Assembly (NCBI GenBank): GCA_003149065.1
Contig: QGFZ01000001.1
Span: forward strand, 1-64,000
DNA length: 64,000 nucleotides
Origin: Ruminococcaceae bacterium R-25
Lineage (GTDB): Bacteria > Bacillota > Clostridia > Saccharofermentanales > Saccharofermentanaceae
Direction of reading: 5' to 3'
Shown: piece after piece, positions 28,627 to 37,742 of the stretch
Numbering within the stretch: the stretch's first letter is position 1
How the letters are laid out: every line of letters begins with the position of its first letter
Position numbers and translations under genes: made by a program
The notes under the pieces: generated by a model
Told to the model about the DNA's origin: nothing
The model's input: only the letters and a program-made list of their open reading frames with translations
Database searches by the model: none

Positions 28627-30090
28627 ATGTATTTTATAGGTATTGATCTCGGCACATCGGCTGTGAAGCTGCTCCTTATGAAGAGCGGGGGAGAGATTAT
28701 CAGAACTGTTTCTGAAAGCTATCCCGTAAACTTCCCTCAGACCGGCTGGTCCGAACAGAATCCTGAGGATTGGTTCGATGGAACGATCAAGGGACTTTCC
28801 AAGCTCCTTGAGGGCATCGACGGAAACGAAGTTGCAGGTATCAGCTTCGGCGGCCAGATGCACGGACTTACTCTTCTTGACAGTGAAGGCCAGGTAATCA
28901 GACCGGCTATTCTCTGGAACGACGGCAGATCCCAGGTAGAGACAGATTATCTCAACAATGAGATCGGCAAGGCAAATCTTTCCAAGTACACAGGCAACAT
29001 TGCTTTCGCAGGCTTTACTGCACCTAAGGTAATGTGGGTACACAAGAATGAACCTGAGAACTTCGCAAAGATCGCAAAGATCTTGCTCCCTAAGGATTAT
29101 CTCGCATACAGACTCTCCGGCGTTTTCGCTACGGACGTTTCTGATGCTTCAGGCACGCTTTATTTCGACTGCGAAAACAGAAAGTGGTCAGACGAAATGC
29201 TTAAGATCTTGGACATGAAGGCTGAGTGGCTTCCCGAAGTGTTCGAGAGTTATGAGGCAATCGGTAAGATCCTCCCTGAGATCGCTGACAAGCTCGGAAT
29301 CAATAAAGACTGCGTAATTGCTGCAGGCGCAGGCGATAATGCTGCGGCGGCCGTAGGTATGGGGATCATCGGCAATGGTGGATGTAATATCTCACTCGGT
29401 ACTTCCGGAACGATATTTATCGCATCCAGCACTTTCAAGAATGATGAAGCTAACTCGCTTCACGCATTCGATCACGCTGACGGCGGATTCCATCTCATGG
29501 GCTGTATGCTCTCTGCTGCTTCCTGCAACAAGTGGTGGATGGAAGAGATCATCGGCACAACAGATTACGCTAAGGAGCAGGAAGGCCTTGAGGCACTCGG
29601 TACCAACAAAGTATTCTTCCTTCCTTACCTTATGGGCGAGAGATCACCTCTCAACAATCCTGACTGCCGCGCTATGTTCGTAGGCATGTCAATGGATACA
29701 ACACGTAAGGATATGACACTTGCAGTCATGGAAGGCGTTGCATTCGCACTCAGAGATTCCTTCGAGTGTGCTAAGAAGATGGGCCTTGATATCAAGAGTT
29801 CCTCCATCTGCGGCGGCGGCGCAAAGTCCAAGCTTTGGTGCACGATCGTATCCAACGTTCTCGGTATTGAACTTACTCAGACAGAGAATGACGAAGGTCC
29901 TGCTATGGGCGGCGCTCTCCTCGCAGCAGTTGCATGCGGCGAATATGCTTCAGTAGAAGAAGCTTGCGCAGCTACAGTTTCCAAGCATGTTTCCGTTGTT
30001 CCTACACCTGAGCTCGTTGCTAAGTACGACGAGAGATATAAAGAGTTTTCAAAAATCTATCCCGCAATGAAGGAGGCAGGTTTATGGTAA
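28627..30090 (+). CDS. xylB: FGGY-family carbohydrate kinase, xylulokinase-like
   Basis: A 487-residue kinase of the FGGY/ASKHA fold, probably phosphorylating D-xylulose to D-xylulose 5-phosphate. Typical elements are the phosphate loop YFIGIDLGTSAVKLLLM, FGGQMHGLTLLD (xylulokinase substrate motif), AAGAGDNAAAAVGMG, GTSGTIFIAS and the adenosine motif GGGAKSKLW. The ATG at 28627 is preferred because AATCGGGAGG precedes it; an in-frame TTG at 28549 would add a spurious leader. It is the first gene of an operon with DUF4867, a fucose/arabinose-isomerase-family protein and transketolase. Ribulokinase-type substrate use cannot be excluded given that isomerase. Confidence 0.9.
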   Translation: MYFIGIDLGTSAVKLLLMKSGGEIIRTVSESYPVNFPQTGWSEQNPEDWFDGTIKGLSKLLEGIDGNEVAGISFGGQMHGLTLLDSEGQVIRPAILWNDGRSQVETDYLNNEIGKANLSKYTGNIAFAGFTAPKVMWVHKNEPENFAKIAKILLPKDYLAYRLSGVFATDVSDASGTLYFDCENRKWSDEMLKILDMKAEWLPEVFESYEAIGKILPEIADKLGINKDCVIAAGAGDNAAAAVGMGIIGNGGCNISLGTSGTIFIASSTFKNDEANSLHAFDHADGGFHLMGCMLSAASCNKWWMEEIIGTTDYAKEQEGLEALGTNKVFFLPYLMGERSPLNNPDCRAMFVGMSMDTTRKDMTLAVMEGVAFALRDSFECAKKMGLDIKSSSICGGGAKSKLWCTIVSNVLGIELTQTENDEGPAMGGALLAAVACGEYASVEEACAATVSKHVSVVPTPELVAKYDERYKEFSKIYPAMKEAGLW

Positions 30091-30749
30091 TTTACGAGGC
30101 AACATCTTCCAATTTCAAAAAGTACGGAAGAATCGTTAAGAACATCGATTTTGCACCCATTATCGATGCGCTCAACAAGATCGCTATCCCTGAAGATCAC
30201 GTAGCTTATGAGCCTACAGTAGCTTCTCTTGAAGAGGCTTCCGCCAAGGTTGATGTCAGCAGACTTTTCGGCGGTGAGTTAAAGCTTGAGACAGGCTATT
30301 GTGCAGGTCACAACACTCTTCTTAACGCTGTTGAGTATCACAGATCTTCTGAGGTCAACGTAGCTGCTACAGACTGCATCCTTCTCTTGGGTTCTCTGCA
30401 GGACGTAACTGACGATTTTCAGTATGACACATCCAAGATCGAAGCATTCCATATCCGTAAGGGTACTGCTGTTGAGCTCTATGCTACAACACTTCACTAT
30501 GCACCCTGTGGCATCGAAAACGATGGCTTCATGGTTGGCGTAATCCTTCCTTATGGAACAAACTTCGACTTGGAAGAAGACCATATCGACTGCCTGGCTA
30601 ACTCAGGCGACGAAGATAAGCTCCTTACAGCAAAGAATAAGTGGCTTATCGCTCATCCCGACGCTCCCGGTGAGAAGGGACATTTCCCCGGACTCATTGG
30701 TGCTAATATTGAAGTTGATGTAACTAAAAAACAGATGGAGGAAATCTAA
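30084..30749 (+). CDS. DUF4867-family protein
   Basis: A 221-residue protein of the DUF4867 family, which recurs next to sugar isomerase/kinase genes in Clostridia. It begins inside the last codons of the kinase gene (ATGGTAA overlap) and stops one base before the isomerase start, so the three are translationally coupled. The middle part (TAVELYATTLHYAPCGIEND) looks like a cupin-type barrel with a His and a Cys. Most likely it is an ancillary enzyme, perhaps an aldose mutarotase or epimerase-like activity. That role is inferred only from context. Confidence 0.88.
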   Translation: MVIYEATSSNFKKYGRIVKNIDFAPIIDALNKIAIPEDHVAYEPTVASLEEASAKVDVSRLFGGELKLETGYCAGHNTLLNAVEYHRSSEVNVAATDCILLLGSLQDVTDDFQYDTSKIEAFHIRKGTAVELYATTLHYAPCGIENDGFMVGVILPYGTNFDLEEDHIDCLANSGDEDKLLTAKNKWLIAHPDAPGEKGHFPGLIGANIEVDVTKKQMEEI

Positions 30750-30750
30750 A

Positions 30751-32259
30751 ATGTCAAAAAAATTATTTAACGCACCCGACGTTAAACTCGCAATCGTAGC
30801 AGTATCCCGTGACTGCTTCCCGGAATCACTTTCCGTAAACAGAAGAAAGGCTCTTGTTAAGGCTTATACCGAGAAGTATGGTGCTGATGACATCTATGAG
30901 TGCCCTATCTGCATCGTAGAGTCTGAGATCCATATGCAGCAGGCTTTGGCAGACATCAAGGCTGCAGGCTGCAACGCTCTTTGCGTATACCTTGGAAACT
31001 TCGGACCTGAGATCTCTGAGACAATGCTCGCTCAGCAGTGGGGCGGTCCCGTTATGTTCTGTGCAGCTGCAGAAGAGTCACAGAATGACTTGGTTGGCGG
31101 CAGAGGCGACGCTTACTGCGGTATGCTCAATGCTTCCTACAACCTCAAGATCCGTGGCGTAAATGCTTACATCCCTGAGTATCCTGTCGGAAACGCAGAA
31201 GAGTGCGCTGACATGATCAAGGAGTTCATCCCTGTAGCTAGAGCTCTCGACGCTATGAAGAACCTCAAGATCATTTCTTTCGGACCTCGTCCGCAGAACT
31301 TCTTCGCATGCAACGCTCCCATCGAGCCTTTGTACAGAATGGGCGTTGAGATCGAAGAGAACTCTGAGCTCGACCTTTTCGAAGCTTTCAAGAATCATGA
31401 AGGCGACGAGAGAATCCCTGCTAAGGTTGCAGAGATGGAAGCAGAGCTTGGCGCAGGCAACAAGAAGCCTGAGATCCTCGAAAAGCTCGCTCAGTACGAG
31501 CTCACACTCCTTGACTGGGTTGAGGCTCACAAGGGTTCAAAGAAGTATGTTGCAATCGCCGGTAAGTGCTGGCCTGCATTCCAGACACAGTTCAAGTTCG
31601 TTCCTTGCTATGTAAACAGCCGTCTCACAGGTATGGGTATCCCGGTATCCTGCGAAGTTGATATCTATGGCTGTCTCTCCGAGTACCTCGGATATGTCAT
31701 CTCCGAAGATATCGTTACTCTCCTCGACATCAACAACTCCGTACCTCACGACATGTACGACGAGTCCATCAAGGGCAAGTTCGACTACAAGTTCACAGAT
31801 ACATTCATGGGCTTCCACTGCGGCAACACATGCTCCAAGAAGCTTGCTTTCTGCGAGATGAAGAACCAGATGATCATGGCTCGTGCTCTCCCTGTAGAGG
31901 TTACAAACGGTACTCTCGAGGGCGACATCGTTCCGGGCGACATCACATTCTACAGACTGCAGTCCACATCTGACGGCCAGATCAGAGCTTACGTTGCAGA
32001 GGGTGAGGTTCTCCCTGTTGCTACTAAGTCTTTCGGCGGCACAGGCGTTTTCGCTATCAAGGAAATGGGCAGATTCTACAGATACTTCCTTATCGAGAAG
32101 AACTTCCCTCACCATGGCGCAGTTGCTTTCGGTCACTACGGAAAGGCTCTCTACAACCTCTTCACATATCTTGGCATTTGCCCTTGCGACATCGGCTACA
32201 ACAAGCCTGAGGGCGACAGATATCCGAAGGAAAATCCTTTCAACGCACCGTTCAACTGA
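30751..32259 (+). CDS. L-fucose/L-arabinose isomerase family protein
   Basis: A 502-residue protein of the fucose/arabinose isomerase fold (COG2407-like). Visible family features are AGCNALCVYLGNFGPE in the N-terminal Rossmann-like part, the central YVAIAGKCWPAFQTQF with E/C motifs, and C-terminal FMGFHCGNTCSKKLAF and HHGAVAFGHYG segments. These enzymes interconvert aldoses and ketoses using a metal ion. L-fucose/D-arabinose, L-arabinose or D-xylose are possible substrates. The neighbouring xylulokinase-like and transketolase genes favour a pentose. RBS GGAGG. Confidence 0.88.
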   Translation: MSKKLFNAPDVKLAIVAVSRDCFPESLSVNRRKALVKAYTEKYGADDIYECPICIVESEIHMQQALADIKAAGCNALCVYLGNFGPEISETMLAQQWGGPVMFCAAAEESQNDLVGGRGDAYCGMLNASYNLKIRGVNAYIPEYPVGNAEECADMIKEFIPVARALDAMKNLKIISFGPRPQNFFACNAPIEPLYRMGVEIEENSELDLFEAFKNHEGDERIPAKVAEMEAELGAGNKKPEILEKLAQYELTLLDWVEAHKGSKKYVAIAGKCWPAFQTQFKFVPCYVNSRLTGMGIPVSCEVDIYGCLSEYLGYVISEDIVTLLDINNSVPHDMYDESIKGKFDYKFTDTFMGFHCGNTCSKKLAFCEMKNQMIMARALPVEVTNGTLEGDIVPGDITFYRLQSTSDGQIRAYVAEGEVLPVATKSFGGTGVFAIKEMGRFYRYFLIEKNFPHHGAVAFGHYGKALYNLFTYLGICPCDIGYNKPEGDRYPKENPFNAPFN

Positions 32260-32279
32260 TATAGTTTGGATATGTATGG

Positions 32280-32309
32280 TGGGGCTTGATCTTTGGGTCA
32301 AGCCCTTCC
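32280..32309 (+). terminator. Hairpin between the isomerase and transketolase genes
   Basis: The stem GGGGCTTGA / TCAAGCCC with an eight-base loop is followed by TTCCG rather than a T run. It probably reduces or separates expression of the downstream transketolase genes within the cluster. Confidence 0.5.
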
Positions 32310-32359
32310 GTATGTCTCAAGCTTGAAGAATAAATCATTAAGAAAAGGGAAAACCTAAA

Positions 32360-33199
32360 ATGAACAACAAAGAACTTCAAATCACAGCGACAAAAGTTCG
32401 CAAGGGAATAGTTGAAGCAGTTCACAGTGCAAAGTCCGGCCATCCGGGCGGATCACTCTCCGCTGCTGATATGTTCACTTTTCTTTATTTTGAAGAAATG
32501 AACATTGATCCTAAGAATCCGAAAGATCCTAACAGAGACAGATTCGTTCTCTCCAAGGGCCACACAGCTCCGGGTCTTTATTCCACACTCGCAAACAGAG
32601 GATACTTCCCTGTAGAAGACCTTAAGACACTCCGTAAGCTCGGTTCTTACCTCCAGGGACATCCCTGCATGACAGAGACTCCCGGCGTAGACATGAGCAC
32701 AGGTTCACTTGGCCAGGGTGTTTCTGCAGCAGTAGGTATGGCTCTCGCAGCAAAGCTTAATGGCGATTCCTACAGAGTTTATGCTCTTACAGGTGACGGT
32801 GAGATCCAGGAAGGCCAGATCTGGGAAGCATTCATGTTCGCAGGCGCTAAGGGTATCGACAACCTCACAGTAGTTATCGATAACAACGGACTTCAGATCG
32901 ACGGTAAGATCGACGATGTTTGCTCACCTTATCCGATCGACAAGAAGCTCGAAGCATTCAACTTCAATACGATCTGCATCGACGGTCACGATTTCGACCA
33001 GATCAGAGATGCATTCGCAAAGGCTAAGGAATGCAAGGGCAAGCCTACGGCTATCATAATGAAGACAACCAAGGGCAAGGGCGTTTCCTACATGGAAAAT
33101 CAGGCAGGCTGGCATGGCAAGGCTCCTTCTGACGAAGAGTATGAGCAGGCTATGAAAGAGCTTGATGAGCAGTTAGCAAAATATGAAGCAGAGGTATGA
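32360..33199 (+). CDS. tktA: Transketolase, N-terminal (TPP-binding) subunit
   Basis: A 279-residue half of a split transketolase. TPP-binding motifs are visible: GHTAPGLYSTL, DMSTGSLGQGVSAAVG, then GDGEIQEGQIWEAFMFAG and NLTVVIDNNGLQIDG. It transfers two-carbon units in the pentose phosphate pathway, feeding pentose carbon into fructose 6-phosphate and glyceraldehyde 3-phosphate. The split form (separate N and C subunits) is usual in Clostridia and archaea. The stop codon overlaps the start of the C-terminal subunit gene. Confidence 0.95.
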   Translation: MNNKELQITATKVRKGIVEAVHSAKSGHPGGSLSAADMFTFLYFEEMNIDPKNPKDPNRDRFVLSKGHTAPGLYSTLANRGYFPVEDLKTLRKLGSYLQGHPCMTETPGVDMSTGSLGQGVSAAVGMALAAKLNGDSYRVYALTGDGEIQEGQIWEAFMFAGAKGIDNLTVVIDNNGLQIDGKIDDVCSPYPIDKKLEAFNFNTICIDGHDFDQIRDAFAKAKECKGKPTAIIMKTTKGKGVSYMENQAGWHGKAPSDEEYEQAMKELDEQLAKYEAEV

Positions 33200-33201
33200 T
33201 C

Positions 33202-34140
33202 ATGGGAGATATAGTAAAAATCGCTACACGTGAGAGCTATGGTAACGCACTCGCAGAGCTCGGCAAAGTGAACCCCAATGTGGTAGTTCTTGATGCCGAC
33301 CTCGCAGGCGCAACAAAGACTTCCACATTCAAGAAGGCATTCCCGGATCGTCATATCGACTGCGGAATTGCAGAAGCAAACATGACAGGCATCGCTGCAG
33401 GTCTTTCCACATGCGGCAAGATCCCGTTCATATCTTCTTTCGCAATGTTTGCTGCAGGCAGAAACTTTGAGCAGGTCAGAAACTCTATCGGTTATCCCCA
33501 CCTCAACGTTAAGATCGGCGCTACACATGCCGGCATCACAGTAGGTGAGGACGGAGCTTCCCACCAGTGCTTAGAGGATATCGCTCTTATGAGAACGATC
33601 CCCGGAATGACAGTTATCGTTCCTTCCGACGACATCGAAGCTAAGGCTGCTGTTTTCGCTGCTGCTGAGACAGAGGGACCTTTCTACATGAGATTCGGCA
33701 GAGCTGCTGTACCGGTAATCAACGACAATCCTGACTACAAGTTCGAAGTAGGCAAGGCAGTTGTCCTCAAGGACGGCACAGACATGGTCATCTTCGCTTG
33801 CGGCGTTTGCGTAGCCGAGGCTCTTGGTGCAGCTGAAAAGTTAGCTGCTGACGGCATCAACGCAGCAGTCGTAAACATCCACACGATCAAGCCTATCGAC
33901 AAGGATACAGTTCTCGAGTTCGCCAAGAAGACAAACAGAGTCTTCACAGTTGAAGAGCACTCCGTTATCGGCGGTATGGGCAGCGCAGTATGCGACGTTC
34001 TCGCTGAAGAGTATCCTGTTAAGGTTACAAAGATTGGTGTCTATGACAGATTCGGTAAGTCCGGCCCGGCTGGTGCTCTCATGAAGGAGTTCCAGCTAGA
34101 CGCAGAAGGAATCTACAACCAGATCAAGGCTAAGATCTGA
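33202..34140 (+). CDS. tktB: Transketolase, C-terminal subunit
   Basis: A 312-residue partner of the preceding subunit, with the pyrimidine-binding domain (GIAEANMTGIAAGLSTCGKI, where the E activates TPP) and a C-terminal domain (FTVEEHSVIGGMGSAVCDVL). The ATG at 33202 is preferred to the overlapping one at 33196 because the AGAGG purine site is about nine bases before it. The two subunits form one heterotetrameric enzyme. It closes the pentose operon and is followed by a strong terminator. Confidence 0.95.
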   Translation: MGDIVKIATRESYGNALAELGKVNPNVVVLDADLAGATKTSTFKKAFPDRHIDCGIAEANMTGIAAGLSTCGKIPFISSFAMFAAGRNFEQVRNSIGYPHLNVKIGATHAGITVGEDGASHQCLEDIALMRTIPGMTVIVPSDDIEAKAAVFAAAETEGPFYMRFGRAAVPVINDNPDYKFEVGKAVVLKDGTDMVIFACGVCVAEALGAAEKLAADGINAAVVNIHTIKPIDKDTVLEFAKKTNRVFTVEEHSVIGGMGSAVCDVLAEEYPVKVTKIGVYDRFGKSGPAGALMKEFQLDAEGIYNQIKAKI

Positions 34141-34165
34141 TCCATATTTCGATAAGAAATATAAT

Positions 34166-34200
34166 AAAGGCTGTCGCTTGAGTAAGCGGCAGCCTTTTTA
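34166..34200 (+). terminator. Intrinsic terminator after transketolase
   Basis: The stem AAGGCTGTCGCTT / AAGCGGCAGCCTT with loop GAGT (one wobble) is followed by TTTTAG. Confidence 0.92.
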
Positions 34201-34225
34201 GTTTAGAACATCTCTTTTGAAAAAC

Positions 34226-34909
34226 TTATTTCCAGTCTTCGCCTTCCTTGTCCTTAAAGGAGATCTCAGCGCCTAACTTTTCGAAGATCCTCTTAAGGAA
34301 GATGGAATAGAACATGGCGATAATCGAGATTCCGAGGAAGATCAAAAGGCTCATGGAAAGGGAAGGGAACTGCCAGAGTGCATATGCCAGACCGCCGGTA
34401 ATAACTATATACATTATAGTAACAGGCATATTTGTCAGTGACAGGAGAAGACCGTTCTTAAGGATCTGGCCGAAAGATTCTTCGAACCAGGCAAGAAGCG
34501 GGAATGAGTAAAGAGTGTGCGCGAGTATTACGCCCAGGAAGAAGTAAGGGATGTACTGTACCCATGAAAGATCGGGCGGGAGCATAGTATTTACCATTAC
34601 GACTTCAGCTATAAAAAATGCTGATACTACTGCATAAAAGAGCTCTAAAAGGGTAGCCTTAAGGAAGTTATCCCTGAAAGCACGGAAATAATCCTTGAAG
34701 ATAGCCGGGTTGTCGCCTGCAAGTATGGCAATGGTTATTCTGTAGAGCGCTGTTAATGAAGCGCCGATGGTAAAGACCGGTATAGACGTAATAATGAATA
34801 ATAAATTAACTATAATCAGATTACATAAACCTGTAAGGAACCTTGTAGCTGTGCTCTTGGGGTTAAAAAATGAAGAGCGCGGTGCAGGAGCCTTCTTGTT
34901 ATCGGGCAT
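34226..34909 (-). CDS. DUF624/YesL-family membrane protein
   Basis: A 227-residue membrane protein of the YesL (DUF624) family. These are associated with carbohydrate ABC importers in Firmicutes. Hydrophobic segments lie near 25-50, 80-105, 110-135, 150-180 and 185-205, with the family motif LTALYRITIAILAGDN. The ATG at 34909 follows AGAGGAAATTGAT; an extended frame starting upstream is rejected. It is divergent from the ABC importer. The family is suspected to help import of plant oligosaccharides, without proven activity. Confidence 0.85.
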   Translation of the reverse strand: MPDNKKAPAPRSSFFNPKSTATRFLTGLCNLIIVNLLFIITSIPVFTIGASLTALYRITIAILAGDNPAIFKDYFRAFRDNFLKATLLELFYAVVSAFFIAEVVMVNTMLPPDLSWVQYIPYFFLGVILAHTLYSFPLLAWFEESFGQILKNGLLLSLTNMPVTIMYIVITGGLAYALWQFPSLSMSLLIFLGISIIAMFYSIFLKRIFEKLGAEISFKDKEGEDWK

Positions 34910-35225
34910 ATCAATTTCCTCTTGTTCTTTATATAATAAACATACAAATACTACCACATAACCACAGAACTTGCGCGCTAAAGAAGCGAATTGCACAAGA
35001 GCCGGCCAGGCCAGTTGGCAAAAATGCGACACGTTACACTCCTTTTTATGCAATTTATCTTCTGCAAAAGCAAAAATTGTACAATTTACTCAAAAAACGC
35101 AAGAATTGTATAACTGTGGTCAAATTGTAGCAAGAAATGTGGAGAAACATATTCCGTTTTTGACTAATATTTACAATGTAGAAGGGCCAAGAGGCCCTGA
35201 ACAATTTCATTAAGGAGGAAACTTT
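34910..35225. other. Divergent promoter region between DUF624 and the sugar importer
   Basis: No gene was seen in 316 bp. It contains the palindrome AAATTGTACAATTT at 35074-35087 and further AATTGTA elements near 35105 and 35123, spaced about 28 and 18 bp. These could be operator half-sites for a regulator of the importer. GTTACAC at 35033 is a half-site of the 17-bp palindrome found elsewhere. Confidence 0.5.
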
Positions 35226-36686
35226 ATGAAAAAGGTTATTGCCAGTGTTCTTTCACTTGCTATGATCGCTGCACTCGCTACAGGCTGTGACACAAAGCCT
35301 ACTGAGACAGCTGCTCCTAGCAACGGAGGAAACGGAGATCCCGCACCTACAGACAACGGTGGAGATCCTACTGAAGCAACAGAAACAACGAAGCAGACTA
35401 TGACATTCGGTACAGGTTCCGAGAAGATCAATCTTTGGTCTTTCACAGACGAGATCCCGAAGATGGTCGGTCAGTATGTTAAGCAGAAGCCCGAGTTCGG
35501 TGAGAAGTATACTGTTGAGTGTACAATCATCGCTACAGACGGTGGTGCTTATCAGACAGCTCTCGACAACGCTCTCGTAGCTGGTGGTGATACAGCTCCT
35601 GATATGTATGCAGCTGAGGCAGCATTCATCCTCAAGTATTCACAGGGTGATATGGCTAAGTTCGCTTCTACATACAAGGATCTCGGCATCGATGTAGACG
35701 CTAAGATCAAGGAAGCTGACATCGCTAAGTACACAATCGAAGTTGGTTCACGCAACGGTGACCTCGTAGCTCTTGGTTATCAGGCTACAGGCTGCGCTAT
35801 GATCTATAACGCAGAAGTTGCTAAGGCTGCTTTCGGTACTGATGATCCGGCTGAGATCGAGAAGATCGTTGGTGCTGGTTCAGGTAACTGGGATAAGTTC
35901 ATGGAAGCTGCTGCTACTCTTAAGTCTAAGGGTTTTGCTGCTGTTTCCGGTGCTTCTGACATCTGGAATCCTTGTGAGAAGTCCGCTGATACAGCTTGGA
36001 TCGTAAACGGACAGCTCAACATCGACCCTAAGAGAGAGAAGTATCTCGACCTCGCTAAGACAATCAAGGAAAACGGCTATTCTAACGATGCACAGTCCTG
36101 GTCAGAGGCTTGGTATGCAGACATGAAGGGCGAAGGCGCTCAGAAGGTATTCGCTTTCTTCGGACCTGCTTGGCTTATCAACTACGTTATGATTGGTAAC
36201 TCCGGCGGAAACAAGGCTGGCGAAGGTACATTCGGTCAGTGGAGAGTATGCGCTCCTCCGGTAGGCTTCTTCTGGGGCGGCACATGGGTTCTCGCTAACA
36301 AGGACACAAGCAAGAAGGAAGGCGTAGCTGAGCTCATCGAGTGGATCACACTTGACTCTTCCGACACAGGTCTCCAGTATCTCTGGGCTAACGGATCTGT
36401 AGACTGGGACAACGATCCTAACACAGCTACAGCTAAGGATACAGTTGCTTCTGCAACAGTTATGGCTAAGTCTGACGGTAAGCTCGACTTCTGCGGCGGC
36501 CAGAACGTATTCCCTGCATTCATCAGCGGTAACGCTTATGCTTCTGCAAAGGCTATGACACAGTATGATGAAACCATCAATGGTTACTTCACAGATGCTG
36601 CTGCTCAGTATGCAGAGGGCAACGTAGATAGAGATGGCGCTATCGAGCAGTTCAAGACGAACGTTCAGGATAACCTCTCCTTCTAA
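35226..36686 (+). CDS. Sugar ABC transporter substrate-binding lipoprotein
   Basis: A 486-residue extracellular binding protein. Signal peptide and lipobox LATGC (C21) are clear. A low-complexity Thr/Gly/Asp linker follows (about 25-65). The mature domain begins NLWSFTDEIPKM, resembling the family 1 oligosaccharide-binding proteins with a tryptophan-rich sugar pocket. SNAQSWSEAWY and FFWGGTWVLA are conserved in the MalE-like class. It should deliver plant-derived oligosaccharides or a disaccharide to the two permeases that follow. No ATPase gene is in the cluster, so a shared MsmK/UgpC-type ATPase elsewhere probably energises it. RBS AAGGAGG. Confidence 0.93.
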   Translation: MKKVIASVLSLAMIAALATGCDTKPTETAAPSNGGNGDPAPTDNGGDPTEATETTKQTMTFGTGSEKINLWSFTDEIPKMVGQYVKQKPEFGEKYTVECTIIATDGGAYQTALDNALVAGGDTAPDMYAAEAAFILKYSQGDMAKFASTYKDLGIDVDAKIKEADIAKYTIEVGSRNGDLVALGYQATGCAMIYNAEVAKAAFGTDDPAEIEKIVGAGSGNWDKFMEAAATLKSKGFAAVSGASDIWNPCEKSADTAWIVNGQLNIDPKREKYLDLAKTIKENGYSNDAQSWSEAWYADMKGEGAQKVFAFFGPAWLINYVMIGNSGGNKAGEGTFGQWRVCAPPVGFFWGGTWVLANKDTSKKEGVAELIEWITLDSSDTGLQYLWANGSVDWDNDPNTATAKDTVASATVMAKSDGKLDFCGGQNVFPAFISGNAYASAKAMTQYDETINGYFTDAAAQYAEGNVDRDGAIEQFKTNVQDNLSF

Positions 36687-36711
36687 TAGGATCTAATTTT
36701 TAGATGCTGTG

Positions 36712-36749
36712 ACGGCAGGGTAGATCAGGTATTTACCCTGCCGTTTTTT
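36712..36749 (+). terminator. Intrinsic terminator/attenuator between binding protein and permeases
   Basis: The perfect stem ACGGCAGGGTA / TACCCTGCCGT with an 11-base loop is followed by TTTTTTA. Being inside the operon, it probably lets the binding protein be made in excess over the permeases. Confidence 0.88.
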
Positions 36750-36768
36750 AAAACTAGAGGAGGCTGAA

Positions 36769-37731
36769 ATGAGAAACAAAAAACTTGTCAATTATGCAAA
36801 ATACGGTTACATATTCTCAATTCCTTTTATCGTAACATTTTGCATTTTTACACTTTATCCGGTAGTTTACACTTTTGTACTCGGATTTACAGACTTAAAG
36901 GGTGCCGGCAATACCGAATGGCATTGGCTCCCTTCAGTTGGTAAGAATCTTTTTACTAACTTCACAGATGTTCTTACATCTAAGACCTTTATGAAGGCAT
37001 TCAAGAATACATGGATCATTTGGATCCTCAACTTTATTCCCCAGATCGGATTCGCTCTCCTGTTCACCGCTTGGTTTACAGACAGAAGATCAAAGGTTAA
37101 GGGAACAGGCTTATTCAAGATCCTTTTCTACATGCCTAACATTATCACAGCAGCTACAATGGCTATTTTGTTCCAGAAGCTGTTTGGTTACCCGATTGGT
37201 GCTGTTAACCAGCTCTTCAACGCTGATCAGCCCTATAACTTCTTAATCAATGAATGGCCTATTAAGCTCATCGTTGCATTCGTACAGTTCTTCCAGTGGT
37301 ATGGTCACACAATGGTTAACCTTATCGCAGGTGTTATCGGTATCAGCCCTGAGATCTTCGAAGCTGCTGAAATCGACGGTGCAAACAGAGTTCAGACATT
37401 CTTTAAGGTAACCATCCCTTGTATCCGTCAGATCATGTTGTTCGTTCTCGTAACATCACTCATCGGCGGTCTCAATATGTTCGATATTCCGCAGTTGTTG
37501 GTAGGCCCTAAGGCAGCTAACGGTGCGGCTCTCACAACAAATATGTACATTAAGAACCAGGCATTTGACGGAAGCTACCTCTATAACAGAGCTGCAGCTG
37601 CATCTGTCATCTTGTTCCTTATTATCGTTGTTCTTTCTGCTATCGTTTTCTATATCCTCAGAGATAAGGACGAAGCTAAGCTCAAGAAGCTTAGAAAGCA
37701 GGAGCTCAGAGCAGCTAGGAAAGGTTTTTGA
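36769..37731 (+). CDS. Sugar ABC transporter permease, MalF/UgpA type
   Basis: A 320-residue membrane protein. Six predicted helices (about 12-40, 75-100, 115-140, 170-200, 220-245 and 280-310). The EAA loop is present as EIFEAAEIDGANRVQTFFKVTIP, which contacts the ATPase. It pairs with the next gene to form the channel. The start lies about 10 bases after GAGGAGG, downstream of a terminator hairpin. Confidence 0.95.
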   Translation: MRNKKLVNYAKYGYIFSIPFIVTFCIFTLYPVVYTFVLGFTDLKGAGNTEWHWLPSVGKNLFTNFTDVLTSKTFMKAFKNTWIIWILNFIPQIGFALLFTAWFTDRRSKVKGTGLFKILFYMPNIITAATMAILFQKLFGYPIGAVNQLFNADQPYNFLINEWPIKLIVAFVQFFQWYGHTMVNLIAGVIGISPEIFEAAEIDGANRVQTFFKVTIPCIRQIMLFVLVTSLIGGLNMFDIPQLLVGPKAANGAALTTNMYIKNQAFDGSYLYNRAAAASVILFLIIVVLSAIVFYILRDKDEAKLKKLRKQELRAARKGF

Positions 37732-37742
37732 GGTGAATAGAT

